Shown one piece after another: positions 1 to 7,443 of a DNA stretch of 10,768 nt. The stretch's first letter is position 1; each line of letters begins with the position of its first letter. Source of the stretch: Bacteroidales bacterium UBA1458 (GTDB lineage: Bacteria > Bacteroidota > Bacteroidia > Bacteroidales > VadinHA17); NCBI GenBank assembly GCA_002325785.1, contig DCSU01000030.1, positions 996 to 11,763 on the forward strand. The letters are read 5' to 3'. Under the pieces are notes generated by a model. The model had not been told where the DNA came from, made no database searches, and was given only the letters and a program-made list of their open reading frames with translations. The translations under genes were made by a program, and so were the position numbers.

Positions 1-2
1 AT

Positions 3-1745
3 GAGAAGGCCAACTTTGAAAAGAGTGTTGAGATGCTCAACGAGCGTTTCGGAAACAACGTTACCCTGGCCCAGTTCCCCGTTAATGAAGGCACAGGTTT
101 TAATACCGTCGTTGACGTCATCAGCATGAAGATGCTTCGTTACGCCAAGGATGGTGGCAAGGCCGAGGTGCTTGACATACCTGCCGAGCACATGTCAAGG
201 GCCGAGGAGCTTCATGCAGCCCTGACTGAGAAGGTGGCCGAAAGCGACGAGTCGCTGATGGAGCTCTTCTTCGCCAATGACAAGCTCACCGAGGAAGAGA
301 TAGGCCGCGGTCTTCGTGCCGGACTCCTGAAAAGGGGTATATTCCCGGTCTTCTGCGTATCGTCAAAGGGAAATATCGGCGTCGACAGGCTGCTCGATTT
401 CGTGGCTGTCTCCGCCCCCTCCCCTGCCGACATGCCGGCCCCTAAGAACTCGAAAGGCAACGAGGTCAAATGCAATCCTGCCGGACCGGCTTCGGTCTTC
501 ATCTTCAAGACAACCCTCGAAGAGCATATAGGTGAGATAAACTATTTCAGGGTGATGTCAGGCAAGATAGGTGAGAACCTTGATGTCATCAACACCAGCA
601 ACGGAACGAAGGAACGTCTCTCGCAGATTTTCGTCTGTGCCGGCAAGAACCGTACGCGTGTTCCCGAGATCTATGCAGGTGATATCGGCGGCTTTGTGAA
701 GCTGAAGAACACCAAGACAAACCATACTCTCAATGCTCCGGGCAACGACTGGACATTTGAGAACATGAAGTTCCCAGCGCCCAAGTACCGCGCTGCCATC
801 AAACCCCTCAGTGAAAGTGATGAGGAGAAGATGGGCGAGGCCCTCAACCGCATGCACCAGGAAGATCCGACAATCATCGTCGAATACTCCAAGGAACTGA
901 AACAGATCCTCATCCACGGGCAGGGCGAATACCACCTCAACATACTCAAGTGGCATCTTGACAACATCTTCAAGATAGAGACACAGTATCTTGCACCGAA
1001 GATTCCCTACCGTGAGACAATTACAAAGGCGGCGGTAGCCGACTACAGGCACAAGAAGCAGTCGGGTGGCGCCGGCCAGTTCGGCGAAGTGCACATGATC
1101 ATCGAGCCCTATGAGGAAGGTTCGGAAGCCAAATCAATGATGAAGATCGCAGGCAAGGATGTCAAGCTGGCCAACCGTGACAAGGAAGAGATTGATCTCC
1201 CGTGGGGAGGCAAGCTCATCTACATGAACTGTATTGTAGGCGGCTCCATTGACGCACGATTCATGCCTGCCATCCTCAAGGGCATTATGGAGAAGATGGA
1301 GGTAGGACCTCTCACAGGCTCCTATGCACGTGACATCAGGGTCTATGTCTATGACGGCAAGATGCACCCGGTTGACTCAAACGAGATTTCGTTCCGCCTG
1401 GCAGGCCGTAACGCCTTCAGCACCGCCTTCAAGAACGCCGGTCCGAAGATCCTTGAGCCTGTCTATGAGGTTGAGATCATGGTTCCCGCCGACCGTATGG
1501 GTGATGTCATCAGTGACCTCCAGGGACGTCGCGGGATGGTTCTCGGCATGTCAAGCGACAAGGGGTTTGAGGTGATCAAGGCAAGGGTACCCCTGGCAGA
1601 GATGAACAAGTACTCCACCGCTCTCAGTTCGCTCACCGGCGGCCGTGCTATGTACACCATGAGGTTCTCCGAATATGCACAGGTTCCCGGCGAGGTCCAG
1701 GATTCCGTCATCAAGGCTTACGCCGGAGAAGAGGAAGAGGAATAG
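3..1745 (+). CDS. EF-G-like translation elongation factor (5'-truncated by the window edge)
   Basis: The reading frame is open from base 3, with no start inside the window, so about 580 C-terminal residues are visible and the front of the GTPase domain (P-loop, switches, probably NKxD) is missing. Visible-residue landmarks are: end of the G domain, with a SSKGNIGVDRLLDF segment where EF-G has its SAxKNKG motif (about 120-134); beta-barrel domain II (about 160-245); domain III with HGQGEYHLN (about 305-313); domain IV with the QSGGAGQFGEV loop (about 353-363) and IVGGSIDARFMPA; and domain V with LQGRRGMVLGM (about 506-516). It ends in an acidic EEEEE tail. Domain IV carries extra residues before the IVGG motif compared with ordinary EF-G, and HKKQSGG replaces the usual VRQSGG. 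Bacteroidota often carry a second EF-G-like protein (EF-G2/FusA2), and this resembles that type more than housekeeping FusA. EF-G family membership is sure; the paralogue type is inferred. The nearest alternative is a ribosomal-protection protein, which the high EF-G domain IV similarity makes unlikely. Confidence 0.93.
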   Translation, partial: EKANFEKSVEMLNERFGNNVTLAQFPVNEGTGFNTVVDVISMKMLRYAKDGGKAEVLDIPAEHMSRAEELHAALTEKVAESDESLMELFFANDKLTEEEIGRGLRAGLLKRGIFPVFCVSSKGNIGVDRLLDFVAVSAPSPADMPAPKNSKGNEVKCNPAGPASVFIFKTTLEEHIGEINYFRVMSGKIGENLDVINTSNGTKERLSQIFVCAGKNRTRVPEIYAGDIGGFVKLKNTKTNHTLNAPGNDWTFENMKFPAPKYRAAIKPLSESDEEKMGEALNRMHQEDPTIIVEYSKELKQILIHGQGEYHLNILKWHLDNIFKIETQYLAPKIPYRETITKAAVADYRHKKQSGGAGQFGEVHMIIEPYEEGSEAKSMMKIAGKDVKLANRDKEEIDLPWGGKLIYMNCIVGGSIDARFMPAILKGIMEKMEVGPLTGSYARDIRVYVYDGKMHPVDSNEISFRLAGRNAFSTAFKNAGPKILEPVYEVEIMVPADRMGDVISDLQGRRGMVLGMSSDKGFEVIKARVPLAEMNKYSTALSSLTGGRAMYTMRFSEYAQVPGEVQDSVIKAYAGEEEEE

Positions 1746-1765
1746 AACTCAGTATAAATATTCTT

Positions 1766-1803
1766 ACAGGGTCAGAGTCGTTGCATGCAGCGGCTCTGAC
1801 TGT
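1766..1803 (+). terminator. Intrinsic-type terminator hairpin after the EF-G-like gene
   Basis: The arms 1771-1783 and 1788-1800 pair over 13 positions around a CATG loop, followed by TGTTTA. Two of the pairs (1778 with 1793, 1781 with 1790) are G-U wobbles in the plus-strand transcript and would be A-C mismatches on the minus strand. The structure therefore fits termination of the plus-strand gene best, although it sits immediately beyond the stop codon of the convergent minus-strand gene and could also work partly for it. The U tract is short. Confidence 0.72.
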
Positions 1804-3735
1804 TTAATGCAAATCAATCCCCGTGATGGTGCCGGGCTCGGGGAAGCGGAAGGGATTAACCACCCTATCTGTTCGCCCGTCAGAATAATGAATCAGGAGG
1901 GTGTCGGCATTAACATATCCGAAGATATTCTCCGGCGTTGTGAGCGTATCAACAAACCATACGGTGGCAATCTCCTCCCCGGCAGGGTCCAGGGATGTTT
2001 CAAACCCAACCACCCCCTCATCATTGGAGAGATGGCTGATGATATAGTTGTACATCCCTCTGTGTTCTGAGTTAGACCCCATGAGCAGAACGTAACCGTT
2101 CAGCACATCAACTTCAAAATCGGAATAGCCATTGAAGAAGGACGATGTCGACACGTACATCTGGCGGGCATAATCCAGACCGGAAATTGTCACGGCAGGT
2201 TCTTCAAAGGTAATCACCCTGTAGGGGAGTCTGACATTGAATTCGTTCTCGCCTGAGACAAAACTGAGTTTCTTTGACTCAATGGCCGCTGTAAGGGTCG
2301 CTCTGTCAGGTTCCTTCCCTGCCGGGAAATATACACGTACAATCACCGGGCAGGCAAACTCGCTCTGGTAACCGATGGCCTCAGTCTTCTGGTCAAGCAG
2401 GTGCTGCAGGTATACAGCATCAAACGGATCAAAGAATTTGTCTATGGTAAGGGAATAGTAAGTGACAGAGTCGGTATCACTGGACGGCTGCTCAATCACC
2501 CGTGTCACCGGGACGAAGATCAGGTTTTGCAACTTCTCGTCGTTATACTTTGCAGTGTCATATAAGATATGAACCGAATGACTGGCTACATAGGTTGAGA
2601 CGCCGTAGACGCCATCGATCCTCCTCATCTGGTTGGCAAATGCCGTTGAACTACCGAAGCATTTGATGTTCTTGAGTCCTGACATCTCAAAGAGGCCAGC
2701 ACTATTAATTTCCTCAGGGGTGCCCCATTTCTGGTTAATAGTTGGCACCTCAAACAATGTTCCGGCTGCTATCCCGAGGATGATCAGGGCGCCAAGCACA
2801 ACTGCCGGCAGCCACTTCATATTCTTTTTGTTTATCTGCAGCGTATCCTTCTCAGGACATGCATGGAGACAGTCGCCGCACAGAGTACAATCGGCGTGCG
2901 TCACCTTCTCCATGGAAGCCACGTCAATACCCTGCGGACAGTTGACTGTGCACAGTCCGCATGAGGTGCAGGTCTCAGTGTTACGGGTAATATGCACCGG
3001 GTCAGGGCGTACCCTGTTCATCCGTGTCACCTCAAGGATATAGCCTCCGGCCGTAACAACCAGGAGAGGCCAGACATATGAAATGTCCAGGCCAAAAAGA
3101 AGGAGTACCACGTAAAGCGCCATCACTCCCAAAAACCACCATGAATACTTGAATATGGCAGACAGGGCTCCGAGTGGACAAAGATAGCGGCACCAGAAAA
3201 GCCTGAAGAAGAGCGAACCCAGCACCAGCGCTCCTATGGCCAGCAGGGCCCATAGCAGTACCACGTCCGAATCGAACCCGGATACTGCCGCATAGTAGGG
3301 ATCGAACTTCTTGCAGAAGAGTTCGCTTGACTTAAGGGTAAAATAAAAGGTAATGAAGAGTAGTGCGTATTTCAAAAGGCGAAGAGCGTAGTCAGCGAAC
3401 CCTTTGGGTGTCATTCTCACCTTAAGTCTGTCGCCCAGTTTCCCGATCCACTCTCCTATCGTTCCGAGGGGGCATATATAGCCGCAGAAAAGCCTTGAGA
3501 ACAGCACGATGCCTATGAAGAGCACCACTCCCATCATTATCTGTGTGCTGGTCATTGAACATGACAGCGAGTCCATTGTGAGATAGCTTCCAAGGGCCTG
3601 CAGTCCTCCGAAGGGACAGTATGCCTCAAAGTCGGGTGTATAGGCTTTGTCAAACAAAAGGCGGAAGCCCATGAATGCAAGGATACCAATTACGGCAAAC
3701 TGATAGACCAGCTTGTACCAGTTGTGCTTCTTCAT
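1804..3735 (-). CDS. NapH/NosR-like polytopic 4Fe-4S membrane protein with C-terminal HMA-like domain
   Basis: A 643-residue protein. The N-terminal half is a membrane domain with predicted helices near residues 8-27, 64-82, 117-133, 158-178 and 198-233. It contains CPFG (40-43), CGYICPLG (84-91) and CRYLCPLG (182-189), the CxxxCP signatures of NapH/NosR/CcoG-type electron-transfer proteins. Two ferredoxin clusters follow: C256, C259, C262, C266 and C283, C286, C289, C293. After a further helix (about 308-328), roughly 315 residues have no counterpart in NapH. Residues 349-406 read like an HMA fold (GLKNIKCFGSS ... GVYGVSTYV ... VHILYD) but with one cysteine, C359, in place of CxxC. A second, cysteine-less HMA-like stretch may lie at about 438-492. 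The rest is unrecognised. It probably relays electrons across the cytoplasmic membrane; donor and acceptor are unknown. It is monocistronic with its own promoter, between the efflux-operon terminator and the convergent EF-G-like gene. The membrane Fe-S assignment is firm; the HMA reading is inference from pattern. Confidence 0.88.
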   Translation of the reverse strand: MKKHNWYKLVYQFAVIGILAFMGFRLLFDKAYTPDFEAYCPFGGLQALGSYLTMDSLSCSMTSTQIMMGVVLFIGIVLFSRLFCGYICPLGTIGEWIGKLGDRLKVRMTPKGFADYALRLLKYALLFITFYFTLKSSELFCKKFDPYYAAVSGFDSDVVLLWALLAIGALVLGSLFFRLFWCRYLCPLGALSAIFKYSWWFLGVMALYVVLLLFGLDISYVWPLLVVTAGGYILEVTRMNRVRPDPVHITRNTETCTSCGLCTVNCPQGIDVASMEKVTHADCTLCGDCLHACPEKDTLQINKKNMKWLPAVVLGALIILGIAAGTLFEVPTINQKWGTPEEINSAGLFEMSGLKNIKCFGSSTAFANQMRRIDGVYGVSTYVASHSVHILYDTAKYNDEKLQNLIFVPVTRVIEQPSSDTDSVTYYSLTIDKFFDPFDAVYLQHLLDQKTEAIGYQSEFACPVIVRVYFPAGKEPDRATLTAAIESKKLSFVSGENEFNVRLPYRVITFEEPAVTISGLDYARQMYVSTSSFFNGYSDFEVDVLNGYVLLMGSNSEHRGMYNYIISHLSNDEGVVGFETSLDPAGEEIATVWFVDTLTTPENIFGYVNADTLLIHYSDGRTDRVVNPFRFPEPGTITGIDLH

Positions 3736-3758
3736 AGATCAGGGTTATTAGTGGCCTC

Positions 3759-3789
3759 CAAATATATCATTTCCGGAGCATTCCCCAAA
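3759..3789 (-). promoter_or_regulatory. Bacteroidota-type promoter of the Fe-S membrane protein gene
   Basis: On the minus strand the sequence TATATTTG (3766-3759) matches the TAnnTTTG -7 box known for the Bacteroides primary sigma factor. TTTG (3789-3786) lies 19 bases upstream and fits the -33 box. Transcription would begin a few bases before the start codon at 3735, giving a leader of roughly 15-20 bases with no Shine-Dalgarno motif. The match is complete for both boxes, but function is not shown by sequence alone. Confidence 0.6.
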
Positions 3790-3908
3790 TGAGATATGAC
3801 AGGCCCAGACCCTGCCGGGGCATCGCCTGCCGGCATCAGCCGGAAGATAATTCCCCCGGATTGCTGGCTTTCAAATCAGAGACTGCAGGATAGCAGTCCG
3901 CATAAAAC

Positions 3909-3940
3909 AGCAACGACGCCTGATTGGGGGCGTCGCTGCT
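3909..3940 (-). terminator. Hairpin terminator of the efflux operon
   Basis: The arms 3909-3920 and 3929-3940 form a 12-pair stem rich in G and C with an 8-base loop. The only non-Watson-Crick position (3913 with 3936) is a G-U pair on the minus-strand transcript and an A-C mismatch on the plus strand. On the minus strand the stem is followed by GTTTTA. It lies 26 bases past the stop codon of the last operon gene and upstream of the promoter of the next gene, so it separates the two transcription units. Confidence 0.72.
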
Positions 3941-3965
3941 ATTATATACCTGCGGTATGATTTTG

Positions 3966-4259
3966 TTATACCGCCTGTTCTATGCTCCAGACAAAGGCCC
4001 TGATACCCACCTCTTTATTGATTTCGTCAATGCGCTTTACCGCTTCCAGTAGCGGCGCCACCTTCTCATCATCAATGAAGGTCAGGGTCACGCCGTTGAT
4101 TTCAGGCCATGTGTGGGTTCCCAGGTGCGGAGCACCGGTAAATGATCCAACTCCCTCCACGTTGTCCCATTGGGTGTATCCCCTGATCCCGAAGTGTTCG
4201 AGAGTATACTCCAGCTTTTCGGTCAGAGCCAGGTTGTAAGTTATCATTACTGCTTTCAT
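3966..4259 (-). CDS. PII-like small signalling protein at the end of the RND efflux operon
   Basis: A 97-residue soluble protein with the length and secondary-structure order of the PII/ferredoxin-like trimer fold: strand MKAVMITYN (1-9), helix 11-23, strand and loop 26-53 (in the place of the PII T-loop, containing WDNVEGVGSF and GAPHLGTHTW), strand GVTLTFIDDE (56-65), helix 66-81, and a final strand VGIRAFVWSI (84-93). H45, H49 and several aromatics in the loop could form a ligand or metal site, but this is inferred. The classical T-loop tyrosine region and the usual ATP-binding signatures of GlnB are not recognisable, so it is not a standard nitrogen PII. PII-like proteins next to efflux pump genes have been described as a separate PII subgroup. 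I chose ATG at 4259, two bases beyond the RND stop. A GTG at 4265 would overlap that stop and add two residues. Tight spacing implies translational coupling with the pump. Confidence 0.72.
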   Translation of the reverse strand: MKAVMITYNLALTEKLEYTLEHFGIRGYTQWDNVEGVGSFTGAPHLGTHTWPEINGVTLTFIDDEKVAPLLEAVKRIDEINKEVGIRAFVWSIEQAV

Positions 4260-4261
4260 AA

Positions 4262-7200
4262 TCACTCTTTTACTGATTTTTCTTGTATCTCATCCAGGAA
4301 CTTCATGTCGCGGAAGGCCACCTTGTGTTTCTTGTCGCGTTCGCCGTGGCGGGCTATGAGCACGTAGCCAACGGGTACCAGTACCATTGTAACGATGGTG
4401 GAGAACACCAGCCCTCCGATGACTGCTATACCCATCGGCTGCCAGAGCTCGGAACCTTCACCCGGGTTGATTGCCAGCGGAAGCATAGCCAGGATGGTGG
4501 TCAATGATGTCATAAGCACCGGCCTGAGCCTGGAACGCCCGGAAAGCAGAACAGCCTGGTAGAGCTCCTCTCCCCTGTCGCGCGTCAGGTTGATGAAGTC
4601 AACCAGCACAATTGCGTTCTTGACCACGATACCTATCAGCATTATGGCGCCAATGGCGGCTATGAGGCTGAGGTTGGTACCTGTCAGGAACAGCGCTATG
4701 GCAACTCCTGAGAATGCAAACGGTATCGAGAGCATGATGATTACCGGCATCTTGAGCGACTCAAACTGTGATGCCATCACCAGGTACACCAATATCAGGG
4801 AGATTGCCATCAGCAACCCGATGTCCATGAACGATTCAGACATGTCTTCGAATGCCCCGGATATCTCAACCATTACCCCCGAAGGTATCGTCAGGCTGTC
4901 AAGCTCCTTCTGAATATCGGCAACGATCTGGTTCAGAGGTCTCTTGTAGGGAGTGACCGAGACGGTGACAATGCGCTCCTTGCGCTTCCTCTCAATGTTT
5001 GGAGGCGACCAGTATTCCTTGATCTCAGCAATCTCGCTGAGCCGTATCACCTGTCCGGAAGGAGTAGCCACGCCAATGTTCTGCAGCTCGGTGATGGAGT
5101 TACGCGCTAACTCCTTGTACCTGACGATGACATCGTACTCATCGCCGTACTGACGCAGGCGTGTGGCAGTCAGACCGTCGACGCGGTTTCTGATCATATT
5201 CGAAACCTGGACAGTCGTCAGGCCATACCTGAGGAGCTTGTCCTGGTCGAGGATGATCTGAAGCTCAGGCTTGGATTTGTCGCGACTGACATCTACGTTT
5301 GCAGCTCCCGGGATCTTTTTAACCCTCTCGGCGAGCTGTTCTGCCAACATGTTGGTCTGGGTGATATCGAAGCCGTAAATCTCTATGTCTACGGTGTTGC
5401 CTCCGCCCATTGCACCCATGCTTCCGCTTGAGGCAAGTACCGAGAAGTTGATCACCTCCGGCATCGGGGCAATTATCCCGCGAATCTCCTCAGCGACCTC
5501 CTCCGACGATCTATTTCTATCTTCCACATCAACAAGTGCGAAGGTAAATGTCACCACGTGAGTCCCGCTCTCTCCGAAGAGAGAGGCGAACCCGCCGCTG
5601 TCATCCGTACCGGCCGACATCGAGATCAGTTTGACTTCCGGAATCTGTTTCCTCACGGTGGCATCTATCCTGTCTGCAACCTTTGACGTCTCAGTAACCC
5701 TTGTACCTGTCTGAAGCTCGACGGTTGCCGTTACCTGCGATTCATCAGCCGCTGGCATAAATTCCGTGCCGATGAATTTGAACAGGAACATTGATCCGGC
5801 GAAAACAATGATGGCAGCAGCAATAACGAATTTCTTGTGATGGAGCACCCACGAGAGGGTCGACACATAAAACCCGTCAAGCCACTCGAGGAATTTGTGA
5901 ATGGAACCATCCCATGTCCAAAACGGTGCATTCTCCCTTATGGGTCTTAACCTGAGAAGCATTGCGCTGAGCGTCGGGGTGAGGGTTATGGCGGCCAGGG
6001 TTGACATTATGATCGTGATTGATACGATCCACCCGAGCTGCGAGAAGAGCACTCCGGTCAGTCCCTTTACAAAGGTCAGCGGAAGGAAGACTGCCACAAC
6101 TGTAAGCGTGGTGACGATAACCGCCAGCCACACCTCGTTGGTGGCGTAGATGGCTGCCTCGCGCGGACGGCTTCCCCGCTCGATATGCTTTGAGATGTTT
6201 TCAAGCACCACTATGGCATCGTCCACCACCATCCCTATGGCTATAGAGAGCGAGGAGAGCGAGATTATGTTTATGGAGCTTCCCGTGAGGAATATGTAGA
6301 TGAATGCGACCAGCAGAGATATAGGTATAGTAAGAATGATGATGAGCGTCGCGCGCCACCTGCCGAGGAAGAAGAGCACCACCAGCACCACGAAGAGGGC
6401 TGCATACATCAGCGTCTCCGTGAGGTTATTGATGGAGCCCTGGATAAACTCCGATGTATCCATTATCTTTTCTATCTGGATATCGGGAGGCAGATCCTTC
6501 TGAAGCTTCTTTATCTCGCTGTCCACCTCGCGGCATATCTGAACACTGTTGGCGCCTGACATCTTCTGTACGAAGAGGGTCATGCCCTGGCTGCCGTCGA
6601 TTTTTGACACCAGTTTAGTCTCCCTGATTGTGTCATTGACTGTGGCTACATCACTCAGGTATACATTGTTACCGTTAAAGTTGCCTACAATGACATTTGA
6701 AATCAGGTCACTTTCTGCAAACTCGCCCTCTATCCTGACCGGGTAGTCCATCTTACCCATCTCGAGGTAACCTGCCGGCATATTCATGTTCTCCGCCCTT
6801 AGCATGTTGCCTATCTGCTCTATAGTAAGGTTGTAGGCTTCCATGCGCCTCGGGTCAACCTCCACATAGATCTCCCTTCCCGGCACCCCGGCCAGTCCGA
6901 CGTTGCCGACACCATCAATACGGTTCAGCGGGTTGACCAGCTTCTCATCAAGTATCTTCTCAAGTCCCTTATAGCTCTCTTTTGCAGTGATGGCGTAAAA
7001 GATTACGGGCATCATGCTGGAGTTGAACTTGAAGATTGTCGGATCCTCAGCATCTTCGGGAAGGAAGCTCTGGATGAATGAGAGAGAACTCCTAACGTCG
7101 TTCGATGCTTCATCAAGGTTGGTCTCATATTCAAACTCCATGAATATGACCGAGACGTTATCACTTGATGTGGATGTCATCTCCTTCAGACCGGAGACGG

Positions 7201-7417
7201 AGTTGAGGGCGTCCTCGAGGGGACGGGTTATATTCGTTTCTATATCTGCCGCACTGGCACCCGCATAACTCGTGTAAACCGAGAGGAACGGGAGCTCGAT
7301 CTCAGGATAGAGGTCGATTGGCAGCTGCGTCAGGGAATAAAGCCCGATGACCATCGTGATGACGAAGATCAGTATCGTGGTTACGGGCTTCTTTACTGCA
7401 CTGGCATATATACTCAT
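4262..7417 (-). CDS. RND efflux transporter permease, AcrB/HAE type
   Basis: A full-length inner-membrane RND pump of 1051 residues, which uses the proton gradient to drive substrate out through the adaptor and TolC channel. Predicted helices are TM1 (about 12-28), TM2-TM6 (about 336-490), TM7 (about 528-548) and TM8-TM12 (about 865-1020), with two large periplasmic loops between. The proton-relay residues are present: D399-D400 in GMVVDDAIVVLEN (TM4), K933 in GIVVKNAIVLVDF (TM10) and the conserved RLRPVLMTS of TM11 (963-971). The aspartate pair resembles hydrophobic/amphiphilic exporters (AcrB, MexB) rather than metal pumps such as CusA, so a drug, detergent, bile-salt or lipid-like substrate is more likely, but the substrate cannot be read from sequence. 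A glycine/methionine-rich segment (665-673) occurs in the second periplasmic loop. The cytoplasmic tail after TM12 is about 30 charged residues. It starts 26 bases after the adaptor gene stop. Confidence 0.97.
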   Translation of the reverse strand: MSIYASAVKKPVTTILIFVITMVIGLYSLTQLPIDLYPEIELPFLSVYTSYAGASAADIETNITRPLEDALNSVSGLKEMTSTSSDNVSVIFMEFEYETNLDEASNDVRSSLSFIQSFLPEDAEDPTIFKFNSSMMPVIFYAITAKESYKGLEKILDEKLVNPLNRIDGVGNVGLAGVPGREIYVEVDPRRMEAYNLTIEQIGNMLRAENMNMPAGYLEMGKMDYPVRIEGEFAESDLISNVIVGNFNGNNVYLSDVATVNDTIRETKLVSKIDGSQGMTLFVQKMSGANSVQICREVDSEIKKLQKDLPPDIQIEKIMDTSEFIQGSINNLTETLMYAALFVVLVVLFFLGRWRATLIIILTIPISLLVAFIYIFLTGSSINIISLSSLSIAIGMVVDDAIVVLENISKHIERGSRPREAAIYATNEVWLAVIVTTLTVVAVFLPLTFVKGLTGVLFSQLGWIVSITIIMSTLAAITLTPTLSAMLLRLRPIRENAPFWTWDGSIHKFLEWLDGFYVSTLSWVLHHKKFVIAAAIIVFAGSMFLFKFIGTEFMPAADESQVTATVELQTGTRVTETSKVADRIDATVRKQIPEVKLISMSAGTDDSGGFASLFGESGTHVVTFTFALVDVEDRNRSSEEVAEEIRGIIAPMPEVINFSVLASSGSMGAMGGGNTVDIEIYGFDITQTNMLAEQLAERVKKIPGAANVDVSRDKSKPELQIILDQDKLLRYGLTTVQVSNMIRNRVDGLTATRLRQYGDEYDVIVRYKELARNSITELQNIGVATPSGQVIRLSEIAEIKEYWSPPNIERKRKERIVTVSVTPYKRPLNQIVADIQKELDSLTIPSGVMVEISGAFEDMSESFMDIGLLMAISLILVYLVMASQFESLKMPVIIMLSIPFAFSGVAIALFLTGTNLSLIAAIGAIMLIGIVVKNAIVLVDFINLTRDRGEELYQAVLLSGRSRLRPVLMTSLTTILAMLPLAINPGEGSELWQPMGIAVIGGLVFSTIVTMVLVPVGYVLIARHGERDKKHKVAFRDMKFLDEIQEKSVKE

Positions 7418-7443
7418 GTTCTATGATTGTCTGTTGTTAGTCA

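Noticed and set aside
558..1094. 178-codon open frame on the minus strand inside the EF-G-like gene
   Set aside because: It lies fully antisense to a strongly conserved coding region, has no recognisable domain or promoter, and is explained by the codon bias of the sense gene.
3790..3900. Riboswitch or small RNA between the Fe-S gene promoter and the efflux terminator
   Set aside because: Only short stems such as CCGGC-ATCA-GCCGG are visible, and the stretch lies upstream of the predicted transcription start, so it is not in the leader.
4257..4265. GTG start for the PII-like gene overlapping the RND stop codon
   Set aside because: The ATG two codons later gives the MKAVMI start expected for the first strand of the fold. 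The GTG remains possible but adds only two residues.
4262..7417. Reading the RND pump as a heavy-metal exporter (CusA/CzcA type) because a PII-like gene and an HMA-like protein are nearby
   Set aside because: The TM4 motif has two adjacent aspartates (GMVVDDAIVVLEN) as in AcrB-type exporters, whereas CusA-type pumps carry a different residue at the second position.
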